From Streptomyces sp. Ag109_O5-10 (GTDB taxonomy: Bacteria; Actinomycetota; Actinomycetes; Streptomycetales; Streptomycetaceae), in assembly GCF_900105755.1 (NCBI RefSeq), contig NZ_FNTQ01000001.1, positions 4,464,001 through 4,528,000 on the forward strand: DNA of 64,000 bases, read 5' to 3'. The notes under the pieces were generated by a model. That model did no database searches and was not told the origin of the DNA. It saw only the letters and a list, made by a program, of their open reading frames with translations. Made by a program: the position numbers and the translations under genes. Each line of letters opens with the position of its first letter. Within the stretch, counting starts at the first letter, position 1. Of this stretch, positions 23,733-32,177 are shown piece by piece.

Positions 23733-25076
23733 ATCTTCACCCGCACCACCCCGCCCCCGCTCCGCGAACTCACCAACCTCGCTTCCGGCGGCACCCTGCC
23801 CGGTATCCTCCGCCAACTCTCCGGCCTCGGCGGCTGTACCAACCCCATCCGCCTCGACGGCCACCGCACCGAGTACGACGTCGACACCACGACCGGTGAG
23901 ATCGGCCGCATCCTCCAGCACCTCAACTCGACCGATCTGCCCGCCGGCCAACTCCTCGTCCGCTGCAACAACCGCCGCACCACCCGATGCGCGGCCTGCG
24001 CCGAGATCTACCGCCGCGACACCTTCCACCTGATCACGGCCGGGCTCCGGGGCGGCAAGGGCACCCCTGAGCAGGTCGCCGCGCACCCCCGCATCTTCGC
24101 CACCTTCACCGCGCCTGGCTTCGGCCTCGTCCACAACCGCCGCACCGACGGCCGCGCCTGCCGCTGCGGCACCCACCACGACCAGGACGACGACGCCCTC
24201 GGCACCCCGCTCGACCCCGACACCTACGACTACGAAGCGGCCGTGCTCTGGAACGCCCACGCAGGTGCGCTCTGGCGACGTTTCTCGATCTACCTCCACC
24301 GTGAGGTCGCCAAGCGCGCAGGCCTCTCACAGCGACGCCTACGCGACCACGCCCGCGTCTCCTTCGCCAAGGTCGCCGAATACCAGAAGCGCGGCGCCGT
24401 CCACTTCCACGCCGTCATCCGCCTCGACGGCCCGAACGGCGGCGACACCCCACCCCCGCCCTGGGCCACCGCCGAACTCCTCACCGACGCCATCCAGACC
24501 GCCGCCACCAAGGTCCGGGTCGACGGCCCGACCCTCGACGGCCGCACCCATGCCTTCACCTTCGGCCGCCAACTCGACGTCCGCACCATCCGATCCGCCG
24601 ACTTCAACGACGGCCAGGAACTCACCGAACGGGCCGTCGCCGCCTACATCGCCAAGTACGCCACCAAGGGCGCCGAGACCGCCACGGGAGCGCTCGACCG
24701 GCCGCTGAAGTTCGCCGCCGAACTCGCCCAGCTCGACATCAGCGACCACGCCCGCCGCCTCATCCGAACCGCCTGGACACTCGGCGCCCGCAAGGATCTC
24801 GAACACCTCCGCCTGCGCGCCTGGGCCCACATGCTCGGCTTCCGCGGCCACTTCTCCACCAAATCCCGCCGCTACTCCACCACCCTCGGCGCCCTCCGCG
24901 ACGCCCGCGCCGAATGGCGCCGAGCCCAAGCGGTAGCACCCGCCAACCCTCAGCCGGGCACGACATACGTCCTCGCGCACTGGGTCTTCGCCGGCACCGG
25001 CCTCAGCTCCGCCGAGACCTGGCTCGCCGCATCCCTCGCACCAGCCCCCGGAACGGAAGGAGAACCCACCGCATGA
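23733..25076 (+). CDS. RepSA-like rolling-circle replication initiator, ATC start
   Basis: A 447-residue AICE replication initiator. The N-terminal part has conserved Cys pairs (RCNNRRTTRCAACAEIYRRD; ACRCGTHH), then FATFTAPGFGLVHNRR, KVAEYQKRGAVHFHAVIRLD (the HUH-like HFHAV motif), FGRQLDVRTIRSADF and YIAKYATKGAET. It nicks the element origin and primes rolling-circle replication. The frame is open from about 23640, but the first ATG/GTG in frame is at 24243, deep in the conserved region. A perfect RBS (AAGGAG, 6-bp spacer) instead points to ATC at 23733 (encoding the start of I/M-F-T-R-T-T-P-P-P). Either a rare AUC start or a mutated ATG is present. A truncated near-copy lies at 11521. Confidence 0.85.
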   Translation: MFTRTTPPPLRELTNLASGGTLPGILRQLSGLGGCTNPIRLDGHRTEYDVDTTTGEIGRILQHLNSTDLPAGQLLVRCNNRRTTRCAACAEIYRRDTFHLITAGLRGGKGTPEQVAAHPRIFATFTAPGFGLVHNRRTDGRACRCGTHHDQDDDALGTPLDPDTYDYEAAVLWNAHAGALWRRFSIYLHREVAKRAGLSQRRLRDHARVSFAKVAEYQKRGAVHFHAVIRLDGPNGGDTPPPPWATAELLTDAIQTAATKVRVDGPTLDGRTHAFTFGRQLDVRTIRSADFNDGQELTERAVAAYIAKYATKGAETATGALDRPLKFAAELAQLDISDHARRLIRTAWTLGARKDLEHLRLRAWAHMLGFRGHFSTKSRRYSTTLGALRDARAEWRRAQAVAPANPQPGTTYVLAHWVFAGTGLSSAETWLAASLAPAPGTEGEPTA

Positions 25077-25285
25077 CCGACCGCTACCTGTCCGTCGACC
25101 AGGTCGCCGAGCTGCTCGGCACGACCACCCGCTTCCCCCGGCGGCTGATCGAAGAACGGCGCATCCGGTACGTGAAGGTCGGTCGGCACGTACGCATCCC
25201 CCAGAGCGCGGTCGACGAGTTCATCCAGTCCCGCACCGTGGAGCCGTTGAGGCGTCCCCGCACCGGCTTCAGGAGGGCCGCCTGA
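25073..25285 (+). CDS. xis: Excisionase (Xis), MerR/HTH_17 type
   Basis: A 70-residue winged-helix excisionase: YLSVDQVAELLGTTTRFPRR is the recognition helix region, followed by RRIRYVKVGRHVRIPQSAVD. Xis steers the integrase towards excision. ATG 25073 overlaps the rep stop (ATGA) and its own stop overlaps the int start (TGATGG), so rep-xis-int are one transcript, as in pSAM2. Confidence 0.92.
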   Translation: MTDRYLSVDQVAELLGTTTRFPRRLIEERRIRYVKVGRHVRIPQSAVDEFIQSRTVEPLRRPRTGFRRAA

Positions 25286-26454
25286 TGGCCAACAGCAAGG
25301 GCAGGCGCCGCCGCTTCGGCGCGATCAGACGGCTTCCTTCCGGTCGGTACCAGGCGCGCTATCCGGGCCCTGACGGCGTGATGCGTCCGGCTCCGATCAC
25401 GTTCGAGACGACGGCGGACGCGGACGACTGGCTCGCCGAGAAACAGACGGAGATCCGCCGGGGCGAGTGGCGCGATCCCGAGGCAGGCGCGGTGAGCTTC
25501 CGGGCCTACGCAGACAAGTGGGTCGACGAACGGGAGATCGCGCCTCTGACCCGCGACCTGTACCGCTATCTCCTCGACAAGCACCTGTTCGCCTTCACTG
25601 AGTCGGACTTGGACGAGATCACGGCTCCCCGCGTGCGTGAGTGGCGGGCCGATCGGCTGCGAACCGCCAACGCCAAGACGATGACCGCCAAGGCGTACCG
25701 GCTGCTCAAGGCCATCATGGAGACGGCAGTGGACGACGAGTTGATCTCTCGCAACCCGTGCCGGATCAAGGGCGCCGGTAAGGAGAAGGCGGCTGAGCGG
25801 CGCATCGCTACCGTCGCCCAGGTCGACGCACTCGCCAACGCCGTGGGGATGCGATGGCGGCTCATGGTCTACCTCGGTGCGTACGGTCCGATGCGTCCGG
25901 AAGAGCTGGCCGGCCTCCGCCGCCGGGACGTCGACCTCGACAACCTCCGCGTCCGCGTCCGCCTCGCCGAGCCGGAGCGGATGAACGGGCGGCGGGTACA
26001 GGGCGACACCAAGTCCGAGGCCGGAACCCGGACTGTGATTCTTCCCGCGTTCCTCCACCGGGAGCTCCGCTGGCATCTGGAGAGCTACGCCGAGCAGGGG
26101 CCGGATGGGTTGCTGTTCGTGGGCGAGAAGGGTGCTCCATTCCGGCGCAGCACCTTCGGGCGGAGGTGGCGGAAGGCGCGGGAGATCGTCGGCATGCCCG
26201 AGGGCTTCCGGTTCTACGACCTCCGGCACACGGGGCACACGCTGTCCACGCGCTCCGGGGCCACGCTCAAGGACACGATGGTCCGGGCCGGACAGTCCTC
26301 CGAGAAGGCGGCGCTGATCTATCAGCACTCCGACGACGAGCGGCAGGAAGAGGTCGCCGCCGGGCTGGACGCTACGGTCCGTAAGGCACGGGCAGCCGCC
26401 GCGCAGAGGGCGCCCGACAAGCCTTCTGGCACGAATCTGGCACGCGACAACTGA
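25285..26454 (+). CDS. int: Tyrosine site-specific integrase
   Basis: A 389-residue tyrosine recombinase that integrates and excises the element at the tRNA-Gly 3' half. An AP2-like arm-binding N-terminus (about 10-60), a SAM-like core-binding domain (about 70-150) and a catalytic domain (about 165-375). Catalytic positions visible: Arg204 (GPMRPEELAG), Arg314/His315 in FYDLRHTGH and nucleophile Tyr346 in ALIYQHSD. The box usually starting HxLRH reads YDLRH, a common variant in actinobacterial integrases. The 3' end of the gene carries the TGGCACG repeats thought to be arm sites, so the coding end doubles as part of attP. Stop is 50 bp before the tRNA gene. Confidence 0.95.
   Translation: MANSKGRRRRFGAIRRLPSGRYQARYPGPDGVMRPAPITFETTADADDWLAEKQTEIRRGEWRDPEAGAVSFRAYADKWVDEREIAPLTRDLYRYLLDKHLFAFTESDLDEITAPRVREWRADRLRTANAKTMTAKAYRLLKAIMETAVDDELISRNPCRIKGAGKEKAAERRIATVAQVDALANAVGMRWRLMVYLGAYGPMRPEELAGLRRRDVDLDNLRVRVRLAEPERMNGRRVQGDTKSEAGTRTVILPAFLHRELRWHLESYAEQGPDGLLFVGEKGAPFRRSTFGRRWRKAREIVGMPEGFRFYDLRHTGHTLSTRSGATLKDTMVRAGQSSEKAALIYQHSDDERQEEVAAGLDATVRKARAAAAQRAPDKPSGTNLARDN
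26425..26448 (+). promoter_or_regulatory. Right-arm Int binding site candidate
   Basis: TCTGGCACG-AA-TCTGGCACGCGAC inside the last codons of int; the repeat unit reappears in the left arms at 7621 and 14378. Two tandem units 11 bp apart, one helical turn, fit a recombinase arm site. Confidence 0.55.
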
Positions 26455-26471
26455 TCACCATGGACAGCAAA

Positions 26472-26498
26472 AAGGCCCGGGTCTGTGACCTGGGCCTT
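26472..26498 (+). terminator. Integrase terminator hairpin
   Basis: AAGGCCCGGGTC and GACCTGGGCCTT pair over 12 bp with one mismatch and a TGT loop, between the int stop and the tRNA gene. It also separates the convergent tRNA-Gly transcript from int. Confidence 0.7.
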
Positions 26499-26503
26499 CT
26501 CCA

Positions 26504-26577
26504 TGGAGCGGGTGACGAGAATCGAACTCGCGCTCTCAGCTTGGGAAGCTGATGTTCTACCATTAAACTACACCCGC
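26504..26577 (-). tRNA. tRNA-Gly (anticodon CCC)
   Basis: Complete cloverleaf on the minus strand with encoded CCA (26504-26506): acceptor GCGGGTG/CACCCGC, discriminator T, anticodon stem TCAGC/GCTGA around loop TTCCCAA (anticodon CCC) and T-loop TTCGATT. Integration of the AICE regenerated the gene, so it should still be functional. It is the attachment site for the nested elements to its left. Confidence 0.92.
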
Positions 26578-26860
26578 GTAAGACGCCGACGGAGTCGGTG
26601 CCTGAACGCTCGCTCACTGTACCCCATGACGGACCCCCGGTGCTCAGGCCGTGGGGTTCGTGTGCGTTTCGGGGGATGGGGCGAGGGTGGGATACGGGTG
26701 CGGGCGACCGGAGTTGGGGCGTACGGTGGAGGTGTGGGAGAGGGGCCCGGCAGGCCGGAGTGCCGCCTGGAGAGCCGTCCCTTTGATCCCGTAATGTGGC
26801 TTTCCGTCGTCACGGCAGTAAGCCCGACGCGGCTCCTGGGGAAGGGACTCAAGGGACTTG

Positions 26861-27022
26861 ATGGAACGCACCGTCGTCCGCTGTGCCGAAGGGCACGTGT
26901 TCAGCACCGCTTCGTTCCCGATGCAGCAGGCCGAGCGGCTCGGCCCTGGTCGGCTCGTGCGGTGTCCCAAGTGCGCCCGGCTGCGCAGCGTCGTGCCGGT
27001 CGCACTGGAGAAGCAGCAGTAG
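26861..27022 (+). CDS. Small zinc-ribbon-like protein
   Basis: Fifty-three residues (MERTVVRCAEGHVFSTASFP...), with Cys8 and the pair CPKC near residue 37-40 that could hold zinc together with His12. An AAGGGAC site lies ahead of the ATG. It is too short for confident family assignment, but such a protein in front of dcd is a plausible conserved Streptomyces gene. The 280 bp between the tRNA gene and this start hold its promoter and nothing else visible. Confidence 0.65.
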   Translation: MERTVVRCAEGHVFSTASFPMQQAERLGPGRLVRCPKCARLRSVVPVALEKQQ

Positions 27023-27109
27023 CGGAAGAAGATCAGAAACAGCAGTAGCACGGGCGCGCGGACTCCTCACGATTGTCGTGGGTCCGCGCGCCTTGCGTAT
27101 CCTCGGGGC

Positions 27110-27685
27110 GTGCTTCTCTCAGACAAGGACATCCGGGCCGAGATCGACGCCGGGCGGGTACGGATCGATCCCTACGACGAAACCATGGTGCAGCCGTCGA
27201 GCATCGACGTCCGGCTGGACCGTATGTTCCGGGTGTTCGAGAACCACCGGTACCCGCACATCGACCCCTCCGTCGAGCAGGCGGACCTCACCAGGCTCGT
27301 GGAACCCGAGGGCGACGAGCCCTTCATCCTCCACCCCGGTGAGTTCGTGCTGGCCTCGACGTACGAGGTCATCACCCTGCCCGACGATCTCGCGTCCCGG
27401 CTGGAGGGCAAGTCCTCGCTCGGGCGGCTCGGGCTGGTCACCCACTCCACCGCCGGGTTCATCGACCCCGGCTTCAGCGGGCACGTGACCCTTGAGCTGT
27501 CCAATCTCGCGACCCTCCCCATCAAGCTGTGGCCGGGCATGAAGATCGGGCAGCTGTGCATGTTCCGGCTCTCCTCCCCCGCCGAGCACTCCTACGGCAG
27601 TGAGCGCTACGGCTCCCGCTACCAGGGACAGCGCGGGCCCACCGCGTCCCGCTCCTACCTCAATTTCCATCGGACGCAGGTGTGA
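27110..27685 (+). CDS. dcd: dCTP deaminase
   Basis: A 191-residue enzyme converting dCTP to dUTP (and ammonia), feeding thymidylate synthesis. Family blocks: MLLSDKDIRAEIDAGRVRID, the catalytic region LEGKSSLGRLGLVTHSTAGF (Ser/Arg then the Glu-containing strand) and the C-terminal SERYGSRYQGQRGPTASR that closes over the nucleotide. Length is normal. GTG start at 27110. It is 10 bp upstream of the phosphoribosyltransferase gene, and the two are probably cotranscribed. Confidence 0.96.
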   Translation: MLLSDKDIRAEIDAGRVRIDPYDETMVQPSSIDVRLDRMFRVFENHRYPHIDPSVEQADLTRLVEPEGDEPFILHPGEFVLASTYEVITLPDDLASRLEGKSSLGRLGLVTHSTAGFIDPGFSGHVTLELSNLATLPIKLWPGMKIGQLCMFRLSSPAEHSYGSERYGSRYQGQRGPTASRSYLNFHRTQV

Positions 27686-27695
27686 GGGGCCGGTC

Positions 27696-28214
27696 ATGAG
27701 CAGCGACAGTCCGGTGCGGGAGAACCTCACCTACGAGCAGTTCGGCGTCGCCGTGCGCGAGCTCGCGCAGACCATCGCCGACGACGGGTTCGAGCCCGAC
27801 ATAGTGCTCAGCATCGCGCGCGGCGGGGTCTTCGTCGCCGGCGGCCTCGCCTACGCCCTCGACTGCAAGAACCTGCACCTGGTGAACGTCGAGTTCTACA
27901 CAGGTGTGGGGACGACGCTGGAAATGCCGGTCATGCTCGCGCCCGTCCCCAACGTGATCGACTTCAGTGACAAGAAGGTCCTGATCACGGACGACGTCGC
28001 CGACACCGGCAAGACACTGAAGCTGGTCCGCGACTTCTGCCTCGAGACGGTCGCCGAGGTACGGTCCGCGGTGATCTACGAGAAGTCCCACTCCCTCGTG
28101 AAGTGCGAGTACGTGTGGAAGCGGACCGATGACTGGATCAACTTCCCGTGGAGTGTCCTGCCTGTAGTACGTAAGTCAGGTGAGCCGGTCACCCCGTCTA
28201 AGGAGGCGCTCTGA
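27696..28214 (+). CDS. Phosphoribosyltransferase (Hpt/Gpt-like)
   Basis: A 172-residue type I PRTase: the PRPP-binding loop reads KKVLITDDVADTGKT, with an upstream ARGG-type PPi loop (LSIARGGVFVAGGLAYAL) and a flexible loop with VEFYTGVG. Substrate base (hypoxanthine, guanine or xanthine) cannot be told; the C-terminal WINFPWSV resembles xanthine/hypoxanthine enzymes. Purine salvage is likely. The ATG at 27696 follows GAGGGG and lies 10 bp after dcd. Confidence 0.9.
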   Translation: MSSDSPVRENLTYEQFGVAVRELAQTIADDGFEPDIVLSIARGGVFVAGGLAYALDCKNLHLVNVEFYTGVGTTLEMPVMLAPVPNVIDFSDKKVLITDDVADTGKTLKLVRDFCLETVAEVRSAVIYEKSHSLVKCEYVWKRTDDWINFPWSVLPVVRKSGEPVTPSKEAL

Positions 28215-28387
28215 CCTGCTGAAGGTCGCGCGTGGCACACGGTGATCGCTCGGCAGCCTGTGGTGCCTGACAGGCCCCGACAGTTTGCGTGATCAGCACA
28301 CTTGATCGCGGCCAGGGGACGAAGACGATCCGGACGGCCCAGAGACGGCCCCGGAACTCCGATCCAGGGCCATCACGCGAGGGCACC

Positions 28388-28594
28388 TTATCCGCGAGGG
28401 CTGGGGACTTGCTTCCAACCGTCGACCGACCTGGTGACGAACAGAACGCGATAGACCTCGCGTGTCCACACAGTGGCGCCCTCCCCGTAATCGGGGAGTT
28501 CCTGGAACGCTTCCTCCTTCGAGTCGAAGCTGTACTTCCGACCCTTCGCGTCCTTGATCATCCACTCTCTGCCGGTCAGCCCCGCTGCTCCCAT
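28388..28594 (-). CDS. Small hypothetical protein
   Basis: Sixty-eight residues from ATG 28594 (MGAAGLTGREWMIKDAKGRKYSF...). A longer version to 28696 is open but starts in a region without an RBS. The sequence is a compact beta-rich protein, DAKGRKYSFDSKEEAFQELP then EVYRVLFVTRSVDGWKQV, of a type seen widely in streptomycetes without known function. It is convergent with the phosphoribosyltransferase gene. Confidence 0.5.
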   Translation of the reverse strand: MGAAGLTGREWMIKDAKGRKYSFDSKEEAFQELPDYGEGATVWTREVYRVLFVTRSVDGWKQVPSPRG

Positions 28595-28948
28595 GGCCAC
28601 GATGCTCTGTCCTCCCCATTGGCGTGGCGAGATCGTAGCCGCTGTGGCCTCGGGGGCGGACGGCCGACCGGCGATTAGCTGTGTCCTCATCCTCATGAGG
28701 TCGATCGCGGGGACCGTCGACGTCGGTCAACCGGGCCTGCGCGTCGGCCGGCCGTCCACTGAGGTACGACGTCGGCCGCTGCTGTTCGTGCCCGCTGGTG
28801 TCAGCAGCTGACGTCAGCCGCCGCATGCAGCCTTGACCAGCGCCGCCATTCTCCGGCCCTGCCAGGGACTGCCCCGATAATCTACGGCGCCTCCTGCGAC
28901 ACTGCCGCGACAGTGACGCCAGTCATGAGGCAGGGGGGGAGGAACGGC

Positions 28949-29179
28949 GTGCTTCTCTACGGGGTGCTCGCACTGATCGCGGGTAGCGCTTCCATCGTGG
29001 TGGCCTGTGGCTGTCGCGGCGTGGACGTCTGGGTGTGGGACTGGTCAGACGTGACCTTTTCGCCGCGCTACAGGACGCGATGGGGGACGCCCTGGAAGAA
29101 CCTTGAACGCATGAGGCTGCAGTTCGGGTTCGTAGGAGTCGTGTTGGTCCTGGTCGGACTGGTGACCATGACGCGCTAA
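28949..29179 (+). CDS. Hypothetical two-helix membrane protein
   Basis: Seventy-six residues from GTG 28949, selected because GGGAGG lies 6 bp upstream (ATG 28925 is an alternative). Hydrophobic segments at about 1-20 and 58-73 flank a soluble loop (DWSDVTFSPRYRTRWGTPWK). No family is recognised. The following 29180-29603 stretch contains the second copy of the 90-bp repeat and a terminator, but no gene. Confidence 0.5.
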   Translation: MLLYGVLALIAGSASIVVACGCRGVDVWVWDWSDVTFSPRYRTRWGTPWKNLERMRLQFGFVGVVLVLVGLVTMTR

Positions 29180-29256
29180 CGGGCCACCCTCTGCGCACGG
29201 CAACGCATCAGGCTCGCCACCGCGCCTGCTCGCACTTCCTCAACCCACCGCTCTCC

Positions 29257-29346
29257 CCAGCTCCCATCCCGTACGCCGTCTCCCCACACACCGTGGAGCG
29301 GACGTGGTTCAGGGCGCCCAGGTGGAGCGCGCCACTGTACGAACGA
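29257..29346. repeat. Second copy of the 90-bp dispersed repeat
   Basis: Six mismatches in 90 to 17469-17558. Unlike the first copy it lacks the inverted second arm. It lies outside the AICE, in chromosomal DNA, about 11.8 kb from the first copy. Confidence 0.75.
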
Positions 29347-29555
29347 ACCGGAGGCAGTGTTCCGACCGCGGCTCTCCCGTCCAGGTCTCGACTCGGGGCC
29401 GTAGCTCACTGCGGCCCCAGGATCCGGCCCACTGCGCCGTAGGCGTGTGGGGGCCCGGGCCATCATTGGGTCAAGTCAGCCTGGCCCGTGCTGCCTCCCG
29501 TGGTGAAGAGGGCCGGGCAGGTTCTCGACGCCTGAGCGTGGACGACGACACGGAC

Positions 29556-29589
29556 GAGGGGCCCCGGCACGGATGCCGGGGCCCCTCGT
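29556..29589. terminator. Terminator of the Yip1-domain gene
   Basis: CGAGGGGCCCCGGCA and TGCCGGGGCCCCTCG form a 15-bp perfect stem with a four-base loop, 15 bp past the stop of the minus-strand gene at 29604. Confidence 0.8.
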
Positions 29590-29603
29590 TCGTGTGTGCG
29601 GTG

Positions 29604-30545
29604 CTAGAACGTGCCCAGCTTCACGATCGACAGCAGGGCGATCAGCTGGATCGCCGACGCGCCCAGGGCCTTCGGCCACGGCAGGTCGTGGGACTTGCCG
29701 ACCATGAGGGTGAGCAGGACGCCCGCCGCGACCCAGGTGGCCCAGCCGAGGAGCTGGACGAAGCCGGCGTTGCCGCCGAAGAACACGGCGAAGAGCAGGC
29801 GGGGCGCATCGGTGATGGACATGATCAGCATGGAGAGGCCGACCGTCGGCTGCCAGGCTCCGTCGCCGCCGAGCTGGCGGGCCAGGGTGTGGGTCACCAC
29901 GCCCAGGACGAAGGACGAGAGCACCATCGCGACGGCCGTCACGAGGACGATCGGGACCGCGTTGGTGAGGGTGGCGTTGATCGCGTCCGCGCGGGCGCCG
30001 TCGAAGCCGAAGACGGCGAGCAGGCCGTAGAGGAAGGTCACGATGAGGGCGGGACCCCACATCGCGTAGTCCCGCATCTGGAGGAAGGTCTGGTTCGGGG
30101 CGAGGACGATCCCCTTCAGCAGGTCCTTCCAGTGCAGGCGCGGGCCGATCGGGCCGGACGGCGCCGCCGAGCCCGCGTGGTAGGTCGCGCCCTGCGTGTA
30201 GCCCGCGGCCTCGTCGACGGAGAAGGCCTGGGTGCTGCCCGGGTGGTTCGCCGCGTACGGGTCGGGGGCGCCGGCGCCGTAGCCGTTGTCGTCGCCGAAG
30301 TACTCCGGGCCGTCGCCGCCGGGCTGCGTACGGCCGTGGTGGCCGCCGCGCGCCTGCGCCTGCGGCCAGCCGGACGCGCCGCCGTGCTGCGGGTACGGCT
30401 GCGGGGCCGACGGGTATCCGTACGACGGCCCCGGCTGCCCCCCGTAGCTCTGGGGCGGCGCCTGCTGCCCGTACGCGGGTTGTTGCGGTCGCGCTTGCGG
30501 GGCGCGGTCGTCCCGGCCGCCGCGTCCGTTCCTGAATCCAGCCAC
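29604..30545 (-). CDS. Yip1-domain membrane protein
   Basis: A 313-residue protein. The GTG at 30545 (VAGFRNGRGGRDDRAPQ) matches how this conserved Streptomyces protein usually begins; the upstream ATG at 30626 lies four bases from the IS element end and is unlikely. Residues 1-130 are Gln/Pro/Gly/Tyr-rich low complexity (YGQQAPPQSYGGQPGPSYGY). Residues 140-313 form a Yip1-like domain with five helices, including TFLQMRDYAMWGPALIVTF and an IMSITDAPRLLFAVFFGG segment. Function in bacteria is unknown. Insertion of the IS4-family element 85 bp upstream may have altered its promoter. Confidence 0.8.
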   Translation of the reverse strand: MAGFRNGRGGRDDRAPQARPQQPAYGQQAPPQSYGGQPGPSYGYPSAPQPYPQHGGASGWPQAQARGGHHGRTQPGGDGPEYFGDDNGYGAGAPDPYAANHPGSTQAFSVDEAAGYTQGATYHAGSAAPSGPIGPRLHWKDLLKGIVLAPNQTFLQMRDYAMWGPALIVTFLYGLLAVFGFDGARADAINATLTNAVPIVLVTAVAMVLSSFVLGVVTHTLARQLGGDGAWQPTVGLSMLIMSITDAPRLLFAVFFGGNAGFVQLLGWATWVAAGVLLTLMVGKSHDLPWPKALGASAIQLIALLSIVKLGTF

Positions 30546-30629
30546 GTCTTCGAACGTACCTGGTCCCGGAGATCGGTGTGGCGGGCTCGGGCACCCGAGC
30601 CCGCCATTGCGGCAGAGCTGTGACATCCC

Positions 30630-32100
30630 CTAGGGGCAATGCCGTTGCTTTATGGGTCGGCGGGTTTGGGTCGTTTGATGCGCACTGCTCGGGTTCCGGT
30701 GCGGGTGGGCTGGGGCCAGGTGTGGTGTTCGGCCCGTTTGAGGCGGTAGTTGGACATCTTGCGTTTGACGACGCGAGGCTGGCTGCGCAGGCGTCTGTGC
30801 GGCAGGAGTCGTTCCAGCAGGTCATGCTGGAGCAGGACGAGCGCTCTCACCAGCAGGTCAGGGGGAAAAACTGCCCGGCGTGACGGTCACGCTGCGCCGG
30901 GCAGAGCGCAAGGTCTCAGTGAAGGAGACCTGGTCGGGATCCAGACTCCGGGTGGCGGCGGTTCTCACCATCAGCTCGCGTAGCGCGTGGTGGACCAGCA
31001 GATGTGCCCAGATCTGCTGCAGGACACCTTCTGGTGTTTTGCTGCTGATCACCACGCGGGCTCCGCGTTGATGCGTCTTGAGCTCGGCGAAAACGGCTTC
31101 CGCCTCCCAGCGCTCCTGATACAGCGCGGCCAGCTGGCGGGCGGGATGGCGGCGGGCATCGAGCAGGCTGGTCACCAGCCGGTAGTCCTCGCCCGCGTGG
31201 CCGGTGCCGTTCAGCTGGTAGGCCAGCACCCGCACCGTGACCGGGTCGGTGTGCGCGGGATCGGTGTGAGCGTGGATGCGGGAGAGCCAGGATCCGTCCC
31301 GCAGGATCCGGTCAACGGGCAGGACCCGGTTGGCCGGCACCCTCCATAACAGGTCGGCGCCGGTAGCGGTGAAGGCCCGCCACAACGGCACACCGAGGAA
31401 CTCCCTGTCGGCCAGCACGAGTTGTCCCGGCCCGCAGGAGCGGGGCAGGCGGCTTACGAGGGTGACTTCCCCAGTGCGGCAGCCGGCCAGCTCGGCGTCC
31501 AGCACGAGGTGCGTGCCCACCTCGATCAAGCAGGCCATCCGTACTTGGGGAAAGGAACTCTTGTCGTGGCCGCGGCTGTTTCCGGGGCGGCCGAAGGCAG
31601 CCTCGTTGGCCGCGCTGTCGGCAACGTCCCAGCAGGTCCCGTCCACTGCCAGTAGCCGCAGCCCCCGCCAGAACGCCCCCGGAGTTCCCTCGGTGCCCAT
31701 CGGTTTCGCGGTCGTGGTGAACAGGACCCGCAGCGGCTCGGGACCCAGCCGCTGACGGGCCCGGAACAGTGACGATTTCGCCGGAATGCGCCAGTCACCC
31801 AGCAGGCCCTGGCCACGCAGGCCCTCGACCAGATGCCTCATCACGTCCAGATACGGCGCCGGCGAGAACAGGGCCAGCCCGAGCACGAAATACACCATCA
31901 GCCGGGCCGGCAGCAGGCGCCTGCGCTGTTCCGCACGACCGCACGCGGCCACTGCACGATCCACCAGACCGGACGGGTACACCCAGGTCAGCAAACCCAA
32001 GCCTGATAACTCGCCGACATCCGCAGACACCCGAACCACCCCCGGGAACACTGCACAACAGCGTACGCCCACGAGCTAACGCAACGGCATTGCCCCTAGG
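30630..32100. mobile_element. IS4-family insertion sequence
   Basis: Perfect inverted ends GGGGCAATGCCGTTGC (left, from 30633; right, ending about 32098) flanked on both sides by CTAG, which is either the target duplication or part of it. It carries one frameshifted transposase gene. It sits exactly between the Yip1 gene and the last gene of the Fxs locus, 78 bp after the latter's stop. Confidence 0.85.
30650..32072 (-). pseudogene. Frameshifted IS4-family transposase
   Basis: The first frame (30858-32072, 404 residues) has the IS4 N-terminal domain, DDE landmarks LLAVDGTCWD and LVLADREFLG, and the YREK signature YQERWEAEAVFAELKTHQRG, and stops after TVTPGSFSP. The expected C-terminal tail continues in the +1 frame immediately after a T5C5 run: PPDLLVRALVLLQHDLL, PRVVKRKMSNYRLKRAEH. 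One extra base in that run would explain it; slippage on it could also restore a full-length protein. The true start codon (GTG 32072 or a later GTG) is uncertain. Confidence 0.8.
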
Positions 32101-32177
32101 GGGCCGGATCCGGGTCGGATCCCGGTCGGACCGGGGCCCGTCCGGGGTCGGGGGCGGGGTCGGAATCGGTCGGCGGG

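Larger units (their letters stand above)
14227..26550. mobile_element. Intact AICE integrated at tRNA-Gly(CCC)
   Basis: A 12.3-kb actinomycete integrative and conjugative element bounded by 45-bp identical cores. The right half has the canonical pSAM2-like backbone in order: GntR regulator, SCO3933-type small protein, FtsK/TraB translocase, Spd-like genes, RepSA-like initiator, Xis, Int. A minus-strand block encodes a Nudix (Pif-like) protein, an ATPase-fold anti-sigma-like protein and two small proteins. The left 3 kb is cargo of lower GC. Such elements excise, replicate by rolling circle and spread as double-stranded DNA through TraB. The only apparent lesion in the backbone is the missing canonical start codon of rep. 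Confidence 0.88.
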
